A DNA stretch of 64,000 bases from Vibrio gazogenes (GTDB lineage Bacteria > Pseudomonadota > Gammaproteobacteria > Enterobacterales > Vibrionaceae), in NCBI RefSeq assembly GCF_023920225.1, contig NZ_CP092588.1, positions 1,054,001-1,118,000 of the forward strand, written 5' to 3'. This document shows, one piece after another, positions 25,464-34,540 of the stretch. A program made the position numbers and the translations under genes. The first letter of the stretch is position 1. The number at the start of each line of letters is the position of its first letter. Under the pieces are notes generated by a model, which worked only from the letters and a program-made list of their open reading frames with translations, had not been told where the DNA came from and ran no database searches.

Positions 25464-26366
25464 TTAATAAAAATAGTAACCAATCTTGAGATAACTGGCG
25501 CGGATATGCTCGATCAACAGCCGAATCTTATTCGGTGGCTGACGGGTAAACGGATAGATCGCATAGACCCCAAGCTTTTTGCCGACTTGCATTGGGAATA
25601 AATCAATTAATGTCCCATCCTGTAAATCCGGGTACACCAGACAACGTGGCAGATAGGCAATCCCGTAGCCGCTCAACGCCGCCTTTCTCAGTGCAACCGC
25701 ATTGTCACTGGAAAAACTCCCCGACACTTTCAACAAATAGTTACCATCCGGACCTTTAAATTCCCAGTCACTGGCACCGGTAGACTGATATACATATTGC
25801 AGGCAATTGTGATGGATCAGATCTTCAGGCCGATACGGCATACCCGCCCGGGCAATATAACTGGCCGTTGCACACACCACCCACTGTGAATCAATAATGT
25901 GTCGGGCAATTAAACTGGAATCATTCAGTAACCCGGTCCTAATCACCAGATCATAGCCTTCGCCAATCGGATCAACAAAGCGATTATCCAGCGACATATC
26001 TACCGTCAGCCCTGGATGCATCTGACAAAACTCGGCAATCGCCTCTGCCAGTAGCAATTCACCGGAAATCGTCGGTACTGACATGCGGATGTGCCCACTG
26101 AGGTTTTCACCATATCCGGCGACCGCGTCAAATGCCTCCTGAGTGGCTTGCTTCACATTTTTAGCACCTTGTAGCAAGGCTTTTCCCGCTTCGGTCAGGG
26201 TGAGTTTACGGGTTGTCCGATACAAAAGTTGTGCCCCGAGTTCTTTTTCCAAACGCGCAATGCGTTTGCTAACCACTGAATTAGTAAGGTTATTTTTCTC
26301 AGCAACCAGACTAAAACTACCCAGTTCAACCACAGAAGAAAATAAAATCAGGTCGTCAGCTCTCAT
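25464..26366 (-). CDS. LysR-family transcription regulator
   Basis: LTTR of 300 residues. The N-terminal helix-turn-helix covers LILFSSVVELGSFSLVAEKN and NSVVSKRIARLEKELGAQLL, followed by the linker helix and a periplasmic-binding-like effector domain (HIRMSVPTISGELLLAEAIA, DLVIRTGLLNDSSLIARHI, KAALSGYGIAYLPRCLV). It is divergent from the lactate permease gene with a 186-bp gap, the standard LTTR arrangement, so it probably controls the lactate operon. This replaces the GntR-type LldR regulator that usually accompanies lld operons, none of which is seen here. Confidence 0.93.
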   Translation of the reverse strand: MRADDLILFSSVVELGSFSLVAEKNNLTNSVVSKRIARLEKELGAQLLYRTTRKLTLTEAGKALLQGAKNVKQATQEAFDAVAGYGENLSGHIRMSVPTISGELLLAEAIAEFCQMHPGLTVDMSLDNRFVDPIGEGYDLVIRTGLLNDSSLIARHIIDSQWVVCATASYIARAGMPYRPEDLIHHNCLQYVYQSTGASDWEFKGPDGNYLLKVSGSFSSDNAVALRKAALSGYGIAYLPRCLVYPDLQDGTLIDLFPMQVGKKLGVYAIYPFTRQPPNKIRLLIEHIRASYLKIGYYFY

Positions 26367-26552
26367 TTAATTATGTCAATTTTGGAATCAATCATTTTCA
26401 TTATTTCCATATATCCATAAAAAATAAAGCGCTAAATTCACACCGACTTAACAAAAACATCATAAATAAAAACAAATTGTAGCCCCTGCCCATGTGGCCC
26501 ACGGTTGCGATACATGAAACAGGGCTCATGCTACAAATAAGGAAGTAACCCA

Positions 26553-28250
26553 ATGCATGAAACATTATTAGCCTTACTTGCGTTTTCTCCGATTGTTGTC
26601 GCGGCAATCTTGCTCGTCGGTTTAAACTGGCCGGCAAAAAAAGCGATGCCAATTGCATTCGGTCTGACTGTGGTGATTGCTTTATTCGGCTGGGATATGT
26701 CCGCCAATCGAGTGCTCGCCTCCGTATTACAGGGATTAGGGATCACCGTCTCTGTCCTCTGGATCGTCTTCGGTGCTATTTTTCTGCTCAACACCCTCAA
26801 ACACAGCGGTGCTATTACGGTGATTCGCAATGGCTTTACCGATATCTCGCCGGATCGACGTATTCAGGCCATCATTATTGCTTGGTGTTTCGGGTCTTTT
26901 ATTGAAGGCGCTTCCGGTTTCGGCACCCCTGCAGCCATTGCAGCACCGTTACTGGTTGCGATTGGTTTTCCGGCACTGGCAGCGGTGTTGATGGGGATGA
27001 TGATTCAATCGACGCCGGTGTCTTTCGGCGCGGTCGGCACCCCGATTCTGGTCGGTGTCAGTAAAGGGCTCGATAATCACCATATCAGCCAGCTACTGGC
27101 GGAACACGGGTCTAGTTGGGAGAACTACCTACAACAGATCACCACCAGCGTTGCACTCATCCATGCCACCGTCGGCACCCTGATGCCGGTTCTGATGGCC
27201 ATGATGCTGACGCGCTTTTTCGGCAAAAATAAAAGCTGGACCGAAGGATTAGATATTCTGCCATTCGCTCTGTTTGCCGGACTGGCCTTCACCATTCCTT
27301 ACGCGCTGACCGGCGCACTGCTCGGCCCGGAATTCCCTTCACTGATCGGTGGATTAGTCGGACTTGCGGTAGTCGTCACTGCGGCGAAAAAAGGATTCCT
27401 CGTTCCCCGTTCTGTCTGGGATTTCCGTCCTGAGCACGAATGGTCAAGCCAATGGCTCGGCTCGCTGAAAATGAATCTGAACACTATCCGCGCCAACCCG
27501 ATGAGCCTTACATTAGCCTGGACGCCTTACCTGCTCCTTGCCGTGATCCTCGTCGCAAGCCGCGTCAGCCCTGACTTTAAGGCACTATTACAGAGTCTCA
27601 ACCTCTCATTTGCCAACATTCTCGGAGAAGTCGGTGTCAGTACCTCATTCCAGCCATTGTACTTACCCGGAGGGATTCTGGTGTTTGTGGCACTGATTGC
27701 CGTTCTGATTCAGGCCAGAAACCCGGCGCCGATGATCCGCGCACTTGGTGAATCAAGTAAAACCCTGATCGGTGCCGGATTTGTGTTGGTCTTTACGATC
27801 CCGATGGTCCGGATCTTTATCAACTCCGGTGTCAACGGTGCTGAACTGTCCAGTATGCCGGTGACCACCGCTGATTTCGCCGCCGGACTGGTTGGCAATG
27901 CGTTTCCGGCTTTAAGCGCAACGGTCGGTGCGCTCGGTGCCTTTATTGCCGGTTCAAATACCGTTTCCAATATGATGTTCAGCCAATTTCAGTTTGAAGT
28001 GGCCCACACGCTTTCGGTTTCAAGCGTGATTGTCATCGCCTTGCAAGCCGTCGGTGCCGCTGCCGGTAACATGATTGCCATTCACAATGTCGTCGCAGCA
28101 TCAGCCACCGTCGGCCTGTTGGGCAGAGAAGGCGCAACCCTGCGTAAAACCATTATCCCCACGGCATATTATCTGGTGGCAACCGGATTGATCGGATTAC
28201 TGGTGATTTATGGATTTCATGCCACAGACGCCCTGATGAACTCAGTCTGA
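26553..28250 (+). CDS. lldP: L-lactate permease
   Basis: Proton-coupled lactate (and glycolate) importer in the inner membrane, 565 residues, the usual LldP length. About 12-14 hydrophobic segments are present. Family landmarks are VFGAIFLLNTLKHSGAI, FGSFIEGASGFGTPAAIAAP, MIQSTPVSFGAVGTPI and FIAGSNTVSNMMFSQFQFEV. AAGGAAG precedes the ATG. It is the first gene of the lldPEFG-type operon; a 127-bp gap to lldE leaves room for a partial processing site but no terminator is evident. Confidence 0.96.
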   Translation: MHETLLALLAFSPIVVAAILLVGLNWPAKKAMPIAFGLTVVIALFGWDMSANRVLASVLQGLGITVSVLWIVFGAIFLLNTLKHSGAITVIRNGFTDISPDRRIQAIIIAWCFGSFIEGASGFGTPAAIAAPLLVAIGFPALAAVLMGMMIQSTPVSFGAVGTPILVGVSKGLDNHHISQLLAEHGSSWENYLQQITTSVALIHATVGTLMPVLMAMMLTRFFGKNKSWTEGLDILPFALFAGLAFTIPYALTGALLGPEFPSLIGGLVGLAVVVTAAKKGFLVPRSVWDFRPEHEWSSQWLGSLKMNLNTIRANPMSLTLAWTPYLLLAVILVASRVSPDFKALLQSLNLSFANILGEVGVSTSFQPLYLPGGILVFVALIAVLIQARNPAPMIRALGESSKTLIGAGFVLVFTIPMVRIFINSGVNGAELSSMPVTTADFAAGLVGNAFPALSATVGALGAFIAGSNTVSNMMFSQFQFEVAHTLSVSSVIVIALQAVGAAAGNMIAIHNVVAASATVGLLGREGATLRKTIIPTAYYLVATGLIGLLVIYGFHATDALMNSV

Positions 28251-28377
28251 CCCCTGAGAATTCACCACAAGAATTACGAATCGGCCATCACTCTTCTTTC
28301 CAACCGACATTCCCCCAACGTCGTGTTTCTTTTGAGTGTGATGGCCTTATCTACTCATGCATTCACTGGAGAGCCTT

Positions 28378-29166
28378 ATGAGAATTTACCCAGCGAAACC
28401 AGACAAAGTCTATTTCTACGCGACTTGTCTGGTGGATCTATTCGACCCCGATGCGGGGCTCGATGCCATCACCCTGCTCAAGCAGCAAAATATCGAGGTG
28501 ATTTACGTTGAAAAACAGACCTGCTGCGGCCAACCGGCCTACACATCGGGCTATGATGATGAAGCCAAATCCGTCGCGCTGAGCCAAATCGCGCTGTTTC
28601 CCGAACCTTATCCCGTGATTGTGTTATCCGGCTCTTGCGGCGGAATGATGCATCACCATTATCGCCGCCTCTTCGCAGGCAGCGCGCAGGAAACCATGGT
28701 CAATGCCTTCTGTGATCGGGTGTTTGAATTTACCGAGTTTCTGGTCCATGTCTGTCGCGCCAAACTGCAAGATCACGGCCCGGACACATCAGTGGTAATG
28801 CATACCTCGTGTGCCGCCCGACGAGAAATGAATGTGCATGTCACCGCCACTCAACTGCTCAATCAACTTGAGCACGTCGAACTGAAAATACAAGACTATG
28901 AAAGCGAATGTTGTGGCTTCGGCGGCACGTTCTCTGTGCGTCACCCGAACATTTCTCAAGCCATAGTGGAGGATAAAACCCATCATCTCAAAGCGACACA
29001 GGCCGATCATCTGGTGAGCGCCGACTGGGGTTGCTTACTCAATATCAACGGTGCGCTGGAGTTTCAGCATCAGCAGGGCGAGACGACCACCATGCAAGGG
29101 CGTCATTTAGCCAGTTTCTTACGCGAAAGAACGTTACCTAAGCCAACGCAGGAGCAATCATCATGA
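28378..29166 (+). CDS. lldE: L-lactate dehydrogenase complex subunit LldE (LutA)
   Basis: Cysteine-rich Fe-S subunit of the three-part non-flavin L-lactate dehydrogenase that oxidises lactate to pyruvate. 262 residues from the ATG at 28378, preceded by GGAGAG (the ORF starts upstream at 28357). The duplicated CCG-domain is clear: TCCGQPAYTSGYDDEA, VLSGSCGGMMHHH, HTSCAARREMNV and ESECCGFGGTFSVRHP. It overlaps lldF by an ATGA. Confidence 0.95.
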   Translation: MRIYPAKPDKVYFYATCLVDLFDPDAGLDAITLLKQQNIEVIYVEKQTCCGQPAYTSGYDDEAKSVALSQIALFPEPYPVIVLSGSCGGMMHHHYRRLFAGSAQETMVNAFCDRVFEFTEFLVHVCRAKLQDHGPDTSVVMHTSCAARREMNVHVTATQLLNQLEHVELKIQDYESECCGFGGTFSVRHPNISQAIVEDKTHHLKATQADHLVSADWGCLLNINGALEFQHQQGETTTMQGRHLASFLRERTLPKPTQEQSS

Positions 29167-30608
29167 ATGACTCTCCGCAACAATTTCATGCACAGGCCAA
29201 AGCAGCGCTTGATGATGCCCAGCTCCGCGCCAATTTTCGCGGAGCGATGGACTATCTGCAAAGCAAACGCAAAGCCGCATTCGCCGACCCGCAAGAAGAA
29301 AAACAGACCCGGGATCTGGCACAAGCGATCCGTCAGCGCTGCCTGAGTAAACTGCCGCAACTCTTAGAACAACTGGAAGCCAACTGTCAGAAAAATGGGA
29401 TTCAGGTGCATTGGGCCGACAATGCCGCACAGGCCAACACCATGATTGCCGAAATTGCGGAACACCATCGGGCGTCCTTGATGGTCAAGGGTAAGTCGAT
29501 GGTCAGTGAAGAGATAGAACTCAATCATGAAATGGCTAAGCACGGAGTGACCTGTCTGGAAAGTGACATGGGCGAGTACATTATTCAGCTCGACGGTGAC
29601 AAACCTTCACATATCATCATGCCGGCTATTCATAAAAATAAGCAGGAGGTCAGCAACACGTTCCGCGATAACCTGCCGGACTTCCAGCCCACCACCGATG
29701 TCGATCGCCTAATTGAGACCGGACGCGCCCAGCTCAGGGAGAAATTTCGCACCGCAGATATGGGTTTATCCGGAGTCAATTTTGCCGTGGCAGAGACCGG
29801 TACGCTGTGTCTGGTCGAAAATGAAGGTAACGGCCGGATGTCCACCACCGTGCCGAACGTCCATATCGCCATCACTGGCATCGAAAAAGTGGTGGAATTC
29901 CTCACCGATGTGCCCCCGTTATTCAGTGCTCTGACCCGTTCCGCCACCGGTCAGACGATCAGTACCTATTTCAATATGATCACATCCCCCCGTCGGGCCG
30001 GTGAGAAAGACGGCCCGCAAGAAGTCCATCTGGTGCTGCTCGACAACGGGCGCAGCCAAGCCTATCGCGATGAAGAGTTACGCAAAACGCTGCAATGTAT
30101 CCGCTGTGGCGCCTGTATGAATCACTGTCCGGTTTACACCCGAATCGGCGGTCACGCATACGGAACCGTCTATCCCGGTCCGATTGGCAAAATTATTTCA
30201 CCACACCTGATGGGGCTCGAAGCGACCCAAGATCTGGTCACAGCATCGAGCTTGTGCGGCGCTTGCGGCGAAGTCTGCCCGGTTCGGATTCCGATTCCCG
30301 ACATGTTATTGCGCCTGCGCCGTGAAGCAAAACATGCACCGAAGCCCGGCCTCGAAACCATGCGCGGTCAGAAGTCTGCTTATAAACCCACCGAGAAACT
30401 CGCGATGCGTAGTTTTGCGTATTCTGCCACCCACCCGACCATTTACCGGATCGGGACGCGCCTTGCCGGACAGATGAGGCATTTAATCCCGGCCAAGCTG
30501 GGTCCGTGGACGCAATGCCGAACCGCGCCGAAACCGGCTGCCAAAACTTTGCATCAATTGATGAAAGAACGCGCTCGCCAGCCACAAAAACAAGGGGAAT
30601 CGTCATGA
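29163..30608 (+). CDS. lldF: L-lactate dehydrogenase complex subunit LldF (LutB)
   Basis: Ferredoxin-like subunit of the lactate dehydrogenase complex, 481 residues. The N-terminal DUF162-type domain contains SLMVKGKSMVSEEIELN and GVNFAVAETGTLCLVENEGN. Two 4Fe-4S motifs follow: CIRCGACMNHCPVYTRIGG and SSLCGACGEVCPVRIPIP. The ATG overlaps the lldE stop and has AGGAGCAA upstream. It overlaps lldG by an ATGA as well, so the three subunits are translationally coupled. Confidence 0.96.
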   Translation: MNDSPQQFHAQAKAALDDAQLRANFRGAMDYLQSKRKAAFADPQEEKQTRDLAQAIRQRCLSKLPQLLEQLEANCQKNGIQVHWADNAAQANTMIAEIAEHHRASLMVKGKSMVSEEIELNHEMAKHGVTCLESDMGEYIIQLDGDKPSHIIMPAIHKNKQEVSNTFRDNLPDFQPTTDVDRLIETGRAQLREKFRTADMGLSGVNFAVAETGTLCLVENEGNGRMSTTVPNVHIAITGIEKVVEFLTDVPPLFSALTRSATGQTISTYFNMITSPRRAGEKDGPQEVHLVLLDNGRSQAYRDEELRKTLQCIRCGACMNHCPVYTRIGGHAYGTVYPGPIGKIISPHLMGLEATQDLVTASSLCGACGEVCPVRIPIPDMLLRLRREAKHAPKPGLETMRGQKSAYKPTEKLAMRSFAYSATHPTIYRIGTRLAGQMRHLIPAKLGPWTQCRTAPKPAAKTLHQLMKERARQPQKQGESS

Positions 30609-31264
30609 ACCATGCCAGACAGCAGATTTTCAGCCGCCTCAAGGCTGCCCAACCAGAGCCTCTGGAGAATGGTTCGGCTGAGCTTGCCCGCGATTTTGCT
30701 CATCACCACTTCAGTACGGATGAAAAATTAACGCACTTCACGACCGCACTAACAGCAAACCATGCGCAGGTATTACCGATTGAACGGCTGCAATTGATGA
30801 GTACCCTTCATCAATTATGCCAAGACCACGGTTGGCAACACGCAGCGATCGGTACCAGTAGCCAGTGGCATCATGATTTTCGCCAAGGGCTGGAACGCAT
30901 TCAGATCACCGAATATCAACAAACCATCGAGCAGTGGAAAGATGATTTATTCACCACCGTTGATGTGGGCCTGACCGACACGCGTGCCGGTATTGCCGAC
31001 AGCGGTGCACTGGTGCTGTGGCCGGATATCCACCAGCCACGCACCTTGTCACTGGTCCCCCCTTGCCATGTGGCCGTAATCCGTCAATCGACGCTGTTTA
31101 ACAGTTTTACCGAACTGATGATCGCGCAACAGTGGCATCAGCAGATGCCAACCAACGTAGTTTTAGTCTCCGGCCCGTCCAAAACGGCTGACATTCAGCA
31201 GACGTTAGCTTATGGGGCACATGGGCCACGGGAATTAATTGTGATTGTGTTGGTGGATGAGTAA
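30605..31264 (+). CDS. lldG: L-lactate dehydrogenase complex subunit LldG (LutC)
   Basis: DUF162-family third subunit, 219 residues. The ATG at 30605 lies in the ATGA overlap with lldF and follows AAGGGGAA; the longer ORF from 30506 is an out-of-family extension. Landmarks are MNHARQQIFSRLKAAQPEP, VDVGLTDTRAGIADSGALVL, PHCHV-like LSLVPPCHVAVIR and the C-terminal VLVSGPSKTADIQQTLAYGA with HGPRELIVIV. It closes the lactate operon and is followed by a terminator. Confidence 0.95.
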   Translation: MNHARQQIFSRLKAAQPEPLENGSAELARDFAHHHFSTDEKLTHFTTALTANHAQVLPIERLQLMSTLHQLCQDHGWQHAAIGTSSQWHHDFRQGLERIQITEYQQTIEQWKDDLFTTVDVGLTDTRAGIADSGALVLWPDIHQPRTLSLVPPCHVAVIRQSTLFNSFTELMIAQQWHQQMPTNVVLVSGPSKTADIQQTLAYGAHGPRELIVIVLVDE

Positions 31265-31603
31265 ATTTTCGGGGGGCTGAGGTTTGGGGCGTGGTTACTT
31301 TTGTCGATTTCAATGGCATTTTCGACAGCGCCCCTATTCCTTTTGATAGATGCTTTTGATAGGTATCAATGGAACCAAAAGCATCTTTTTGGGTTCAGTG
31401 CGCGTTATCAGGGGCGGATTGATTTACATCCTGCTCAGGCAATCCGGAGCTAAGCGTAGTATTCAAGTACACTACCGAATTATGAGATAACGCTAAGCTA
31501 CAGCTAAGCGGCTACTGCACTCAAGCAAACCCACCGTAATCACTGAAGCTAACCGAATCAAAAACACCAAAGGTTAGCTATCACACTTAAGCAATTGTTA
31601 AGT
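31265..31603. repeat. Gene-free stretch with a diverged element-B copy
   Basis: The segment from about 31308 to 31450 is a decayed copy of element B: CGATTTCAATGGCATTTTCG, ACAGCGCCCC, a TTTTG/CAAAA hairpin, then GGATTGATTTACATCCTGCT and CAGGCAATCC. The remaining ~150 bp contain short GCTAAGC repetitions but nothing I can name. Confidence 0.6.
31348..31390 (+). terminator. Intrinsic terminator of the lld operon
   Basis: AGATGCTTTTG (31348-31358) pairs with CAAAAGCATCT (31376-31386), followed by T5. It is 84 bp beyond the lldG stop. The hairpin is also the position-equivalent of the ACTTTTG/CAAAAGT hairpin in other element-B copies. Confidence 0.75.
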
Positions 31604-32419
31604 TTATCTTTGCAACGCTACTCGTTCTAACCCACTGGCCACAACGTAAGGTTTACCATTTTGCGATGTGTTCTTTTCACCAAGGATTAAAAGATATGCT
31701 CCAGCGAAATCTTCAACATCATCAATATTGTGTCGTTGATAAAATGCATCTACATTTTCTGCTCGAATTAAACAACTGATATTGCCCCGACCACCAGAAT
31801 TTAGCCACAAATTTCCGTTATTTCCCAATCGAGCGTCAGCTAGTAGCCCCCAATAACCATGGAATTGATAGTCATGCTGATCATCTACGTCGGCAAAGTT
31901 AACGAAAAAGTTAGCTACTGTGGTTGGCTCATTTTCACCGAGTGTAATTTGTTGTTGAGAGTTTCTAAATTCTTCTGAGTTAATTAGGTTACGTAAAAGT
32001 GTACTCAAGCGCCTTTGCATATTTGCATTAGGACGAGGTCTGTTGCCAACATGACGACCACGCCCCTCGTTGCCACCTTCCTGATTATTTGGCTCAACAT
32101 CTACATTTACTCTTGGTGCAGCACCATAATTTAAGTCAATGACAATGTTCTGACCTGGATTTCTGAGACGGTCTTCATCTCCACCCTCATTTTCCACTCG
32201 TTGAGTTTCTGCTGAAGCAAAAGAGCAATCTACTTCATGCGGTCTCGCTCCAAAACAAGCCGCTTGACCTGTCCGAGATGCCTTTCGGAAAAATGCATCT
32301 TTTTCACACTCAGTACAAACTAAATTTTGCCGTTTCTCAGACATTTCGTTTGGAGGCAACTGTGAAAAATCTACCGCGTTATACGTGTTACCATCTAACG
32401 TACATTTTGCTATATCCAT
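31604..32419 (-). CDS. Unknown accessory protein with N-terminal cysteine cluster
   Basis: Not recognised. 271 residues from an ATG behind GGAGT. The N-terminal third has LVCTECEKDAFFRKASR, then QAACFGARPHEVDCSFA: a C-x2-C plus two later Cys and a His that could hold zinc, similar in style to the N-terminal finger of some CoiA-like or restriction-associated proteins. A low-complexity Glu/Gly/Arg/Asn linker (about 75-130) separates it from a C-terminal domain with DYQFHGYWGLLADARLGNNG and ISCLIRAENVDAFYQRHN. An attC-like palindrome lies directly upstream and the flanks are repeats, so it looks like an acquired cassette gene. A nucleic-acid-related role is possible but unproven. Confidence 0.7.
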   Translation of the reverse strand: MDIAKCTLDGNTYNAVDFSQLPPNEMSEKRQNLVCTECEKDAFFRKASRTGQAACFGARPHEVDCSFASAETQRVENEGGDEDRLRNPGQNIVIDLNYGAAPRVNVDVEPNNQEGGNEGRGRHVGNRPRPNANMQRRLSTLLRNLINSEEFRNSQQQITLGENEPTTVANFFVNFADVDDQHDYQFHGYWGLLADARLGNNGNLWLNSGGRGNISCLIRAENVDAFYQRHNIDDVEDFAGAYLLILGEKNTSQNGKPYVVASGLERVALQR

Positions 32420-32439
32420 TTTTTACTCCATAAACTTAA

Positions 32440-32545
32440 CAGTTATTAAACAGCACCCTGCCGTATAACATCCTTCATTGTTCTATATAAATCACCATCA
32501 GGCAGAAACTACATAACTGCGCTGTCTAACCTGCGCACAAATGAT
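32440..32545 (-). repeat. attC-like palindromic element upstream of the 31604-32419 gene
   Basis: On the minus strand GGTTAGACAGCGCAG marks one end, and GGATGTTATACGGCAGGGTG then CTGTTTAATAACTGTTAAG the other, close to the ATG. The ends correspond to those at 14150-14345 and 16057-16110. Confidence 0.45.
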
Positions 32546-32772
32546 TCGCCTACGCTCCCTTCTCGGATAGGCTTCATTGGTTCTCGGATAAGCACTTAAA
32601 CACTGTACATATCATTGAATAAGTTACAGAAAACATCCAGAAAAAATTGACATAGACATGACATTCTTTGATGCAGGTAGGGTTTACAAGAAATTGCAGT
32701 GTTTTAACAATCATTAAGGTGATGTAACGGTTGGTGCGCTCAGACTTCATCGAACAAATTAGCCTGAAAAAT

Positions 32773-33010
32773 ATTTCACCCAACTCAAATCAACCACCCA
32801 ACAAAGAAAACCATTCAAGGAAGAATGGTTAGGCTTTTCCGGGCAGGACGCCCGTAAAAGCCGGTTCTGGACAACGTGCGACGCCGTCAAACAAAAAAGA
32901 TTTTCTGGTTCGTCTTTCATCTCTGAAAGATGAACTGACGCACAGAGTACCGATGTCTCTGAAACTGAGGGATGCAATTGTGCGTCATATTTCGGAGCCG
33001 GAGGCAAAAT
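32773..33010 (+). repeat. Structured intergenic element A (full-length reference copy)
   Basis: About 240 bp with four ordered hairpins: AACCATTC-N6-GAATGGTT; CTTTTCCGGGC-N5-GCCCGTAAAAG; a GTTC(G/A)TCTTTC/GAAAGATGAAC stem; and a CGCA(C)/TGCG pairing near the right end. Related copies lie at 12763 (decayed), 14366 (partial), 33789, 34230, 51692, 52158, 55998 (truncated), 57189, 57670 (truncated), 58585 and 59062. Stem arms change together between copies (see findings). A leftward ORF (MKDEPENLFC...) overlies it but I do not treat it as a gene. Confidence 0.85.
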
Positions 33011-33116
33011 AGACAAAGAAACAAACTATTATCACCCCACAAGGGAAATGAATCCCATTGAATATGTTACAAATAACTCTATGATAATGGCTCTTATTAT
33101 GAAACATGGGGGATCT

Positions 33117-33647
33117 ATGTTCAAAAGAATTACTTTATTTGCAGTTGCATTACTTTCATTCAATGTGTTCGCAACATCCACACCTGCCGAACTTTTTTCA
33201 ACCATTAATCTCCGATTAAGTTATATGGAAGATGTTGCCCTGTACAAAGCAATCCACAGAAAACCGATAGAAGATCTTGAGCGAGAAGCTGTCGTTATTG
33301 AAAAGGCCAGTCTGTCCGCAGAAAAAGAAGGTCTGGATAAGCGCAGTGTGATTGGCTTTTTTAAAGCTCAGATTGCAGCCGCTAAAGCAATACAATATAG
33401 GTATCGGGCTGATTTATTAAGCCAGCCAGAAACTGGCACGCCCAGAGACTTAAAAACAGTCATTCGGCCAGAATTAATCAAACTCGGCAAACAAATAAAT
33501 ACGGATATTGCTCATTATCTGCATGACGGTGGTGTTTTTTCGGCAAACGATCTGGCAACCTTTAAAGCAGCATTAAATTCAAAATACTTAACTGACGCTG
33601 ATAAAAAATCCTTATTTGATGCATTGACCCAGATACGACTCCAGTGA
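33117..33647 (+). CDS. Secreted (periplasmic) chorismate mutase, AroQ-gamma type
   Basis: Converts chorismate to prephenate outside the cytoplasm. 176 residues from the ATG at 33117, behind GGGGGA; the ORF from 33048 adds an unlikely N-terminus. Signal peptide MFKRITLFAVALLSFNVFA (cleavage after residue 19). The mature all-helical part shows the AroQ-gamma pattern: LFSTINLRLSYMEDVALYKA (first helix, Arg and Lys of the active site), EREAVVIEKASLSAEKEGLD and VIGFFKAQIAAAKAIQYRYR. It stands alone between structured repeats with no aromatic pathway gene near it. The role of exported chorismate mutases is poorly understood. Confidence 0.9.
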   Translation: MFKRITLFAVALLSFNVFATSTPAELFSTINLRLSYMEDVALYKAIHRKPIEDLEREAVVIEKASLSAEKEGLDKRSVIGFFKAQIAAAKAIQYRYRADLLSQPETGTPRDLKTVIRPELIKLGKQINTDIAHYLHDGGVFSANDLATFKAALNSKYLTDADKKSLFDALTQIRLQ

Positions 33648-34526
33648 GTTTCACTGGGGAATGTAAGAGAACATCAATTCCGAAACAGATTAAATGAATT
33701 ACAGATAAAGATATCTGCCGCTCAGAGGAGGAAATCCACGGATGGATTTCTAGGTTTTTCTGAGTCCATCGATCAATTTGTCTTTAAAAAAGTTTCACCC
33801 AATTCAAACAAACCACCAAATAAAGAAAACCATTCAAGGATGAATGGTTAGGCTTTTCCGGGCAGGACGCCCGTAAAAGCCGGTTCTGGACAACGTGCGA
33901 CCAAGTCAAACAAAAAAGATCTTCTGGTTACTCTTACATCTCGGCAAGAGTAACTGGCGCACTGAGTACCAGTGCCTCTGAAATTGAGAAACGTAATTGT
34001 GCGTCATATTTCAATGTCGGAGGCTGGGAGGATTAAAAGTTGAGGCGCCGTGATTTGGGACGCAATAATATTCATCAATTTCAATGGCATCTTCGACAGC
34101 GCCCCAGAGACTTTTGTTCAGCACACGTAATCAGGGACGCTTTTATTCGCTCCTGCTCACGAAAAGCTTAAAATTCGTCCCTGAATTTTACCCTGAGATC
34201 ATCGATCAAGTTAGCTTTAAAAATGTTCCTCTCAACTCTAATTAACCACCCAACCAAGAAAACCATTCAAGGAAGAATGGTTAGGCTTTTCCGGGCAGGA
34301 CGCCCGTAAAAGCTGGTTCTGGACAACGTGTAACCAAGCCAAACAAAAAAGATCTTCTGGTTACTCTTGCATCTTGGCAAGAGTAACTGGCGCACAGAGC
34401 ACCGATGTTTCTGAAATTGAGGAACGCAATTGTGCGTCAAATTTCGGAGCCGGAGACTGGTAAAATCAAAGTAAAGATACAGCCCTCAGGGGCGCTCAGC
34501 CCCGATCCTCCCCCGACAAACCTGTT
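33648..34526. other. Gene-free stretch between chorismate mutase and the first CRISPR array
   Basis: 879 bp with no credible coding region. It holds ~140 bp of unassigned DNA, the A-B-A block, and the duplicated tail of the MNT-HEPN gene at 34461-34540. Confidence 0.7.
33789..34460 (+). repeat. A-B-A repeat block left of the I-E-type array
   Basis: Element A (33789-34030), a ~50-bp linker, element B (about 34080-34230, including GCGCCCCAGAGACTTTTGT) and a second A (34230-34460). In both A copies the third hairpin has the variant arms GTTACTCTT(GC) and (GC)AAGAGTAAC instead of GTTCGTCTTTC/GAAAGATGAAC. Confidence 0.8.
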
Positions 34527-34540
34527 CGGTTAATCCCCGT
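34461..34540 (-). pseudogene. Duplicated 3' end of the MNT-HEPN gene fused to the array
   Basis: The ~80 bp here match 52396-52468 almost base for base (AAAATCAAAGTAAAGATACA, CAGCCCTCAGGGGCGCTCAG, CCCGATCCTCCCCCGACAAA, CCTGTTCGGTTAATCCC). At 52417 this is the C-terminal coding end (LTEQVCRGRIGAE) and stop of the nucleotidyltransferase-HEPN gene. Here the match ends inside the first CRISPR repeat, so only the last ~17 codons remain. Confidence 0.8.

Noticed and set aside
32759..33016. Recurrent small leftward ORF (MKDEPENLFC... PNHSSLNGFL) over element A, also at 51647, 52148, 57193, 57657, 58537 and 59049
   Set aside because: It has different extents in each copy, is truncated in several, has no ribosome site, and the DNA changes follow hairpin pairing rather than codons.
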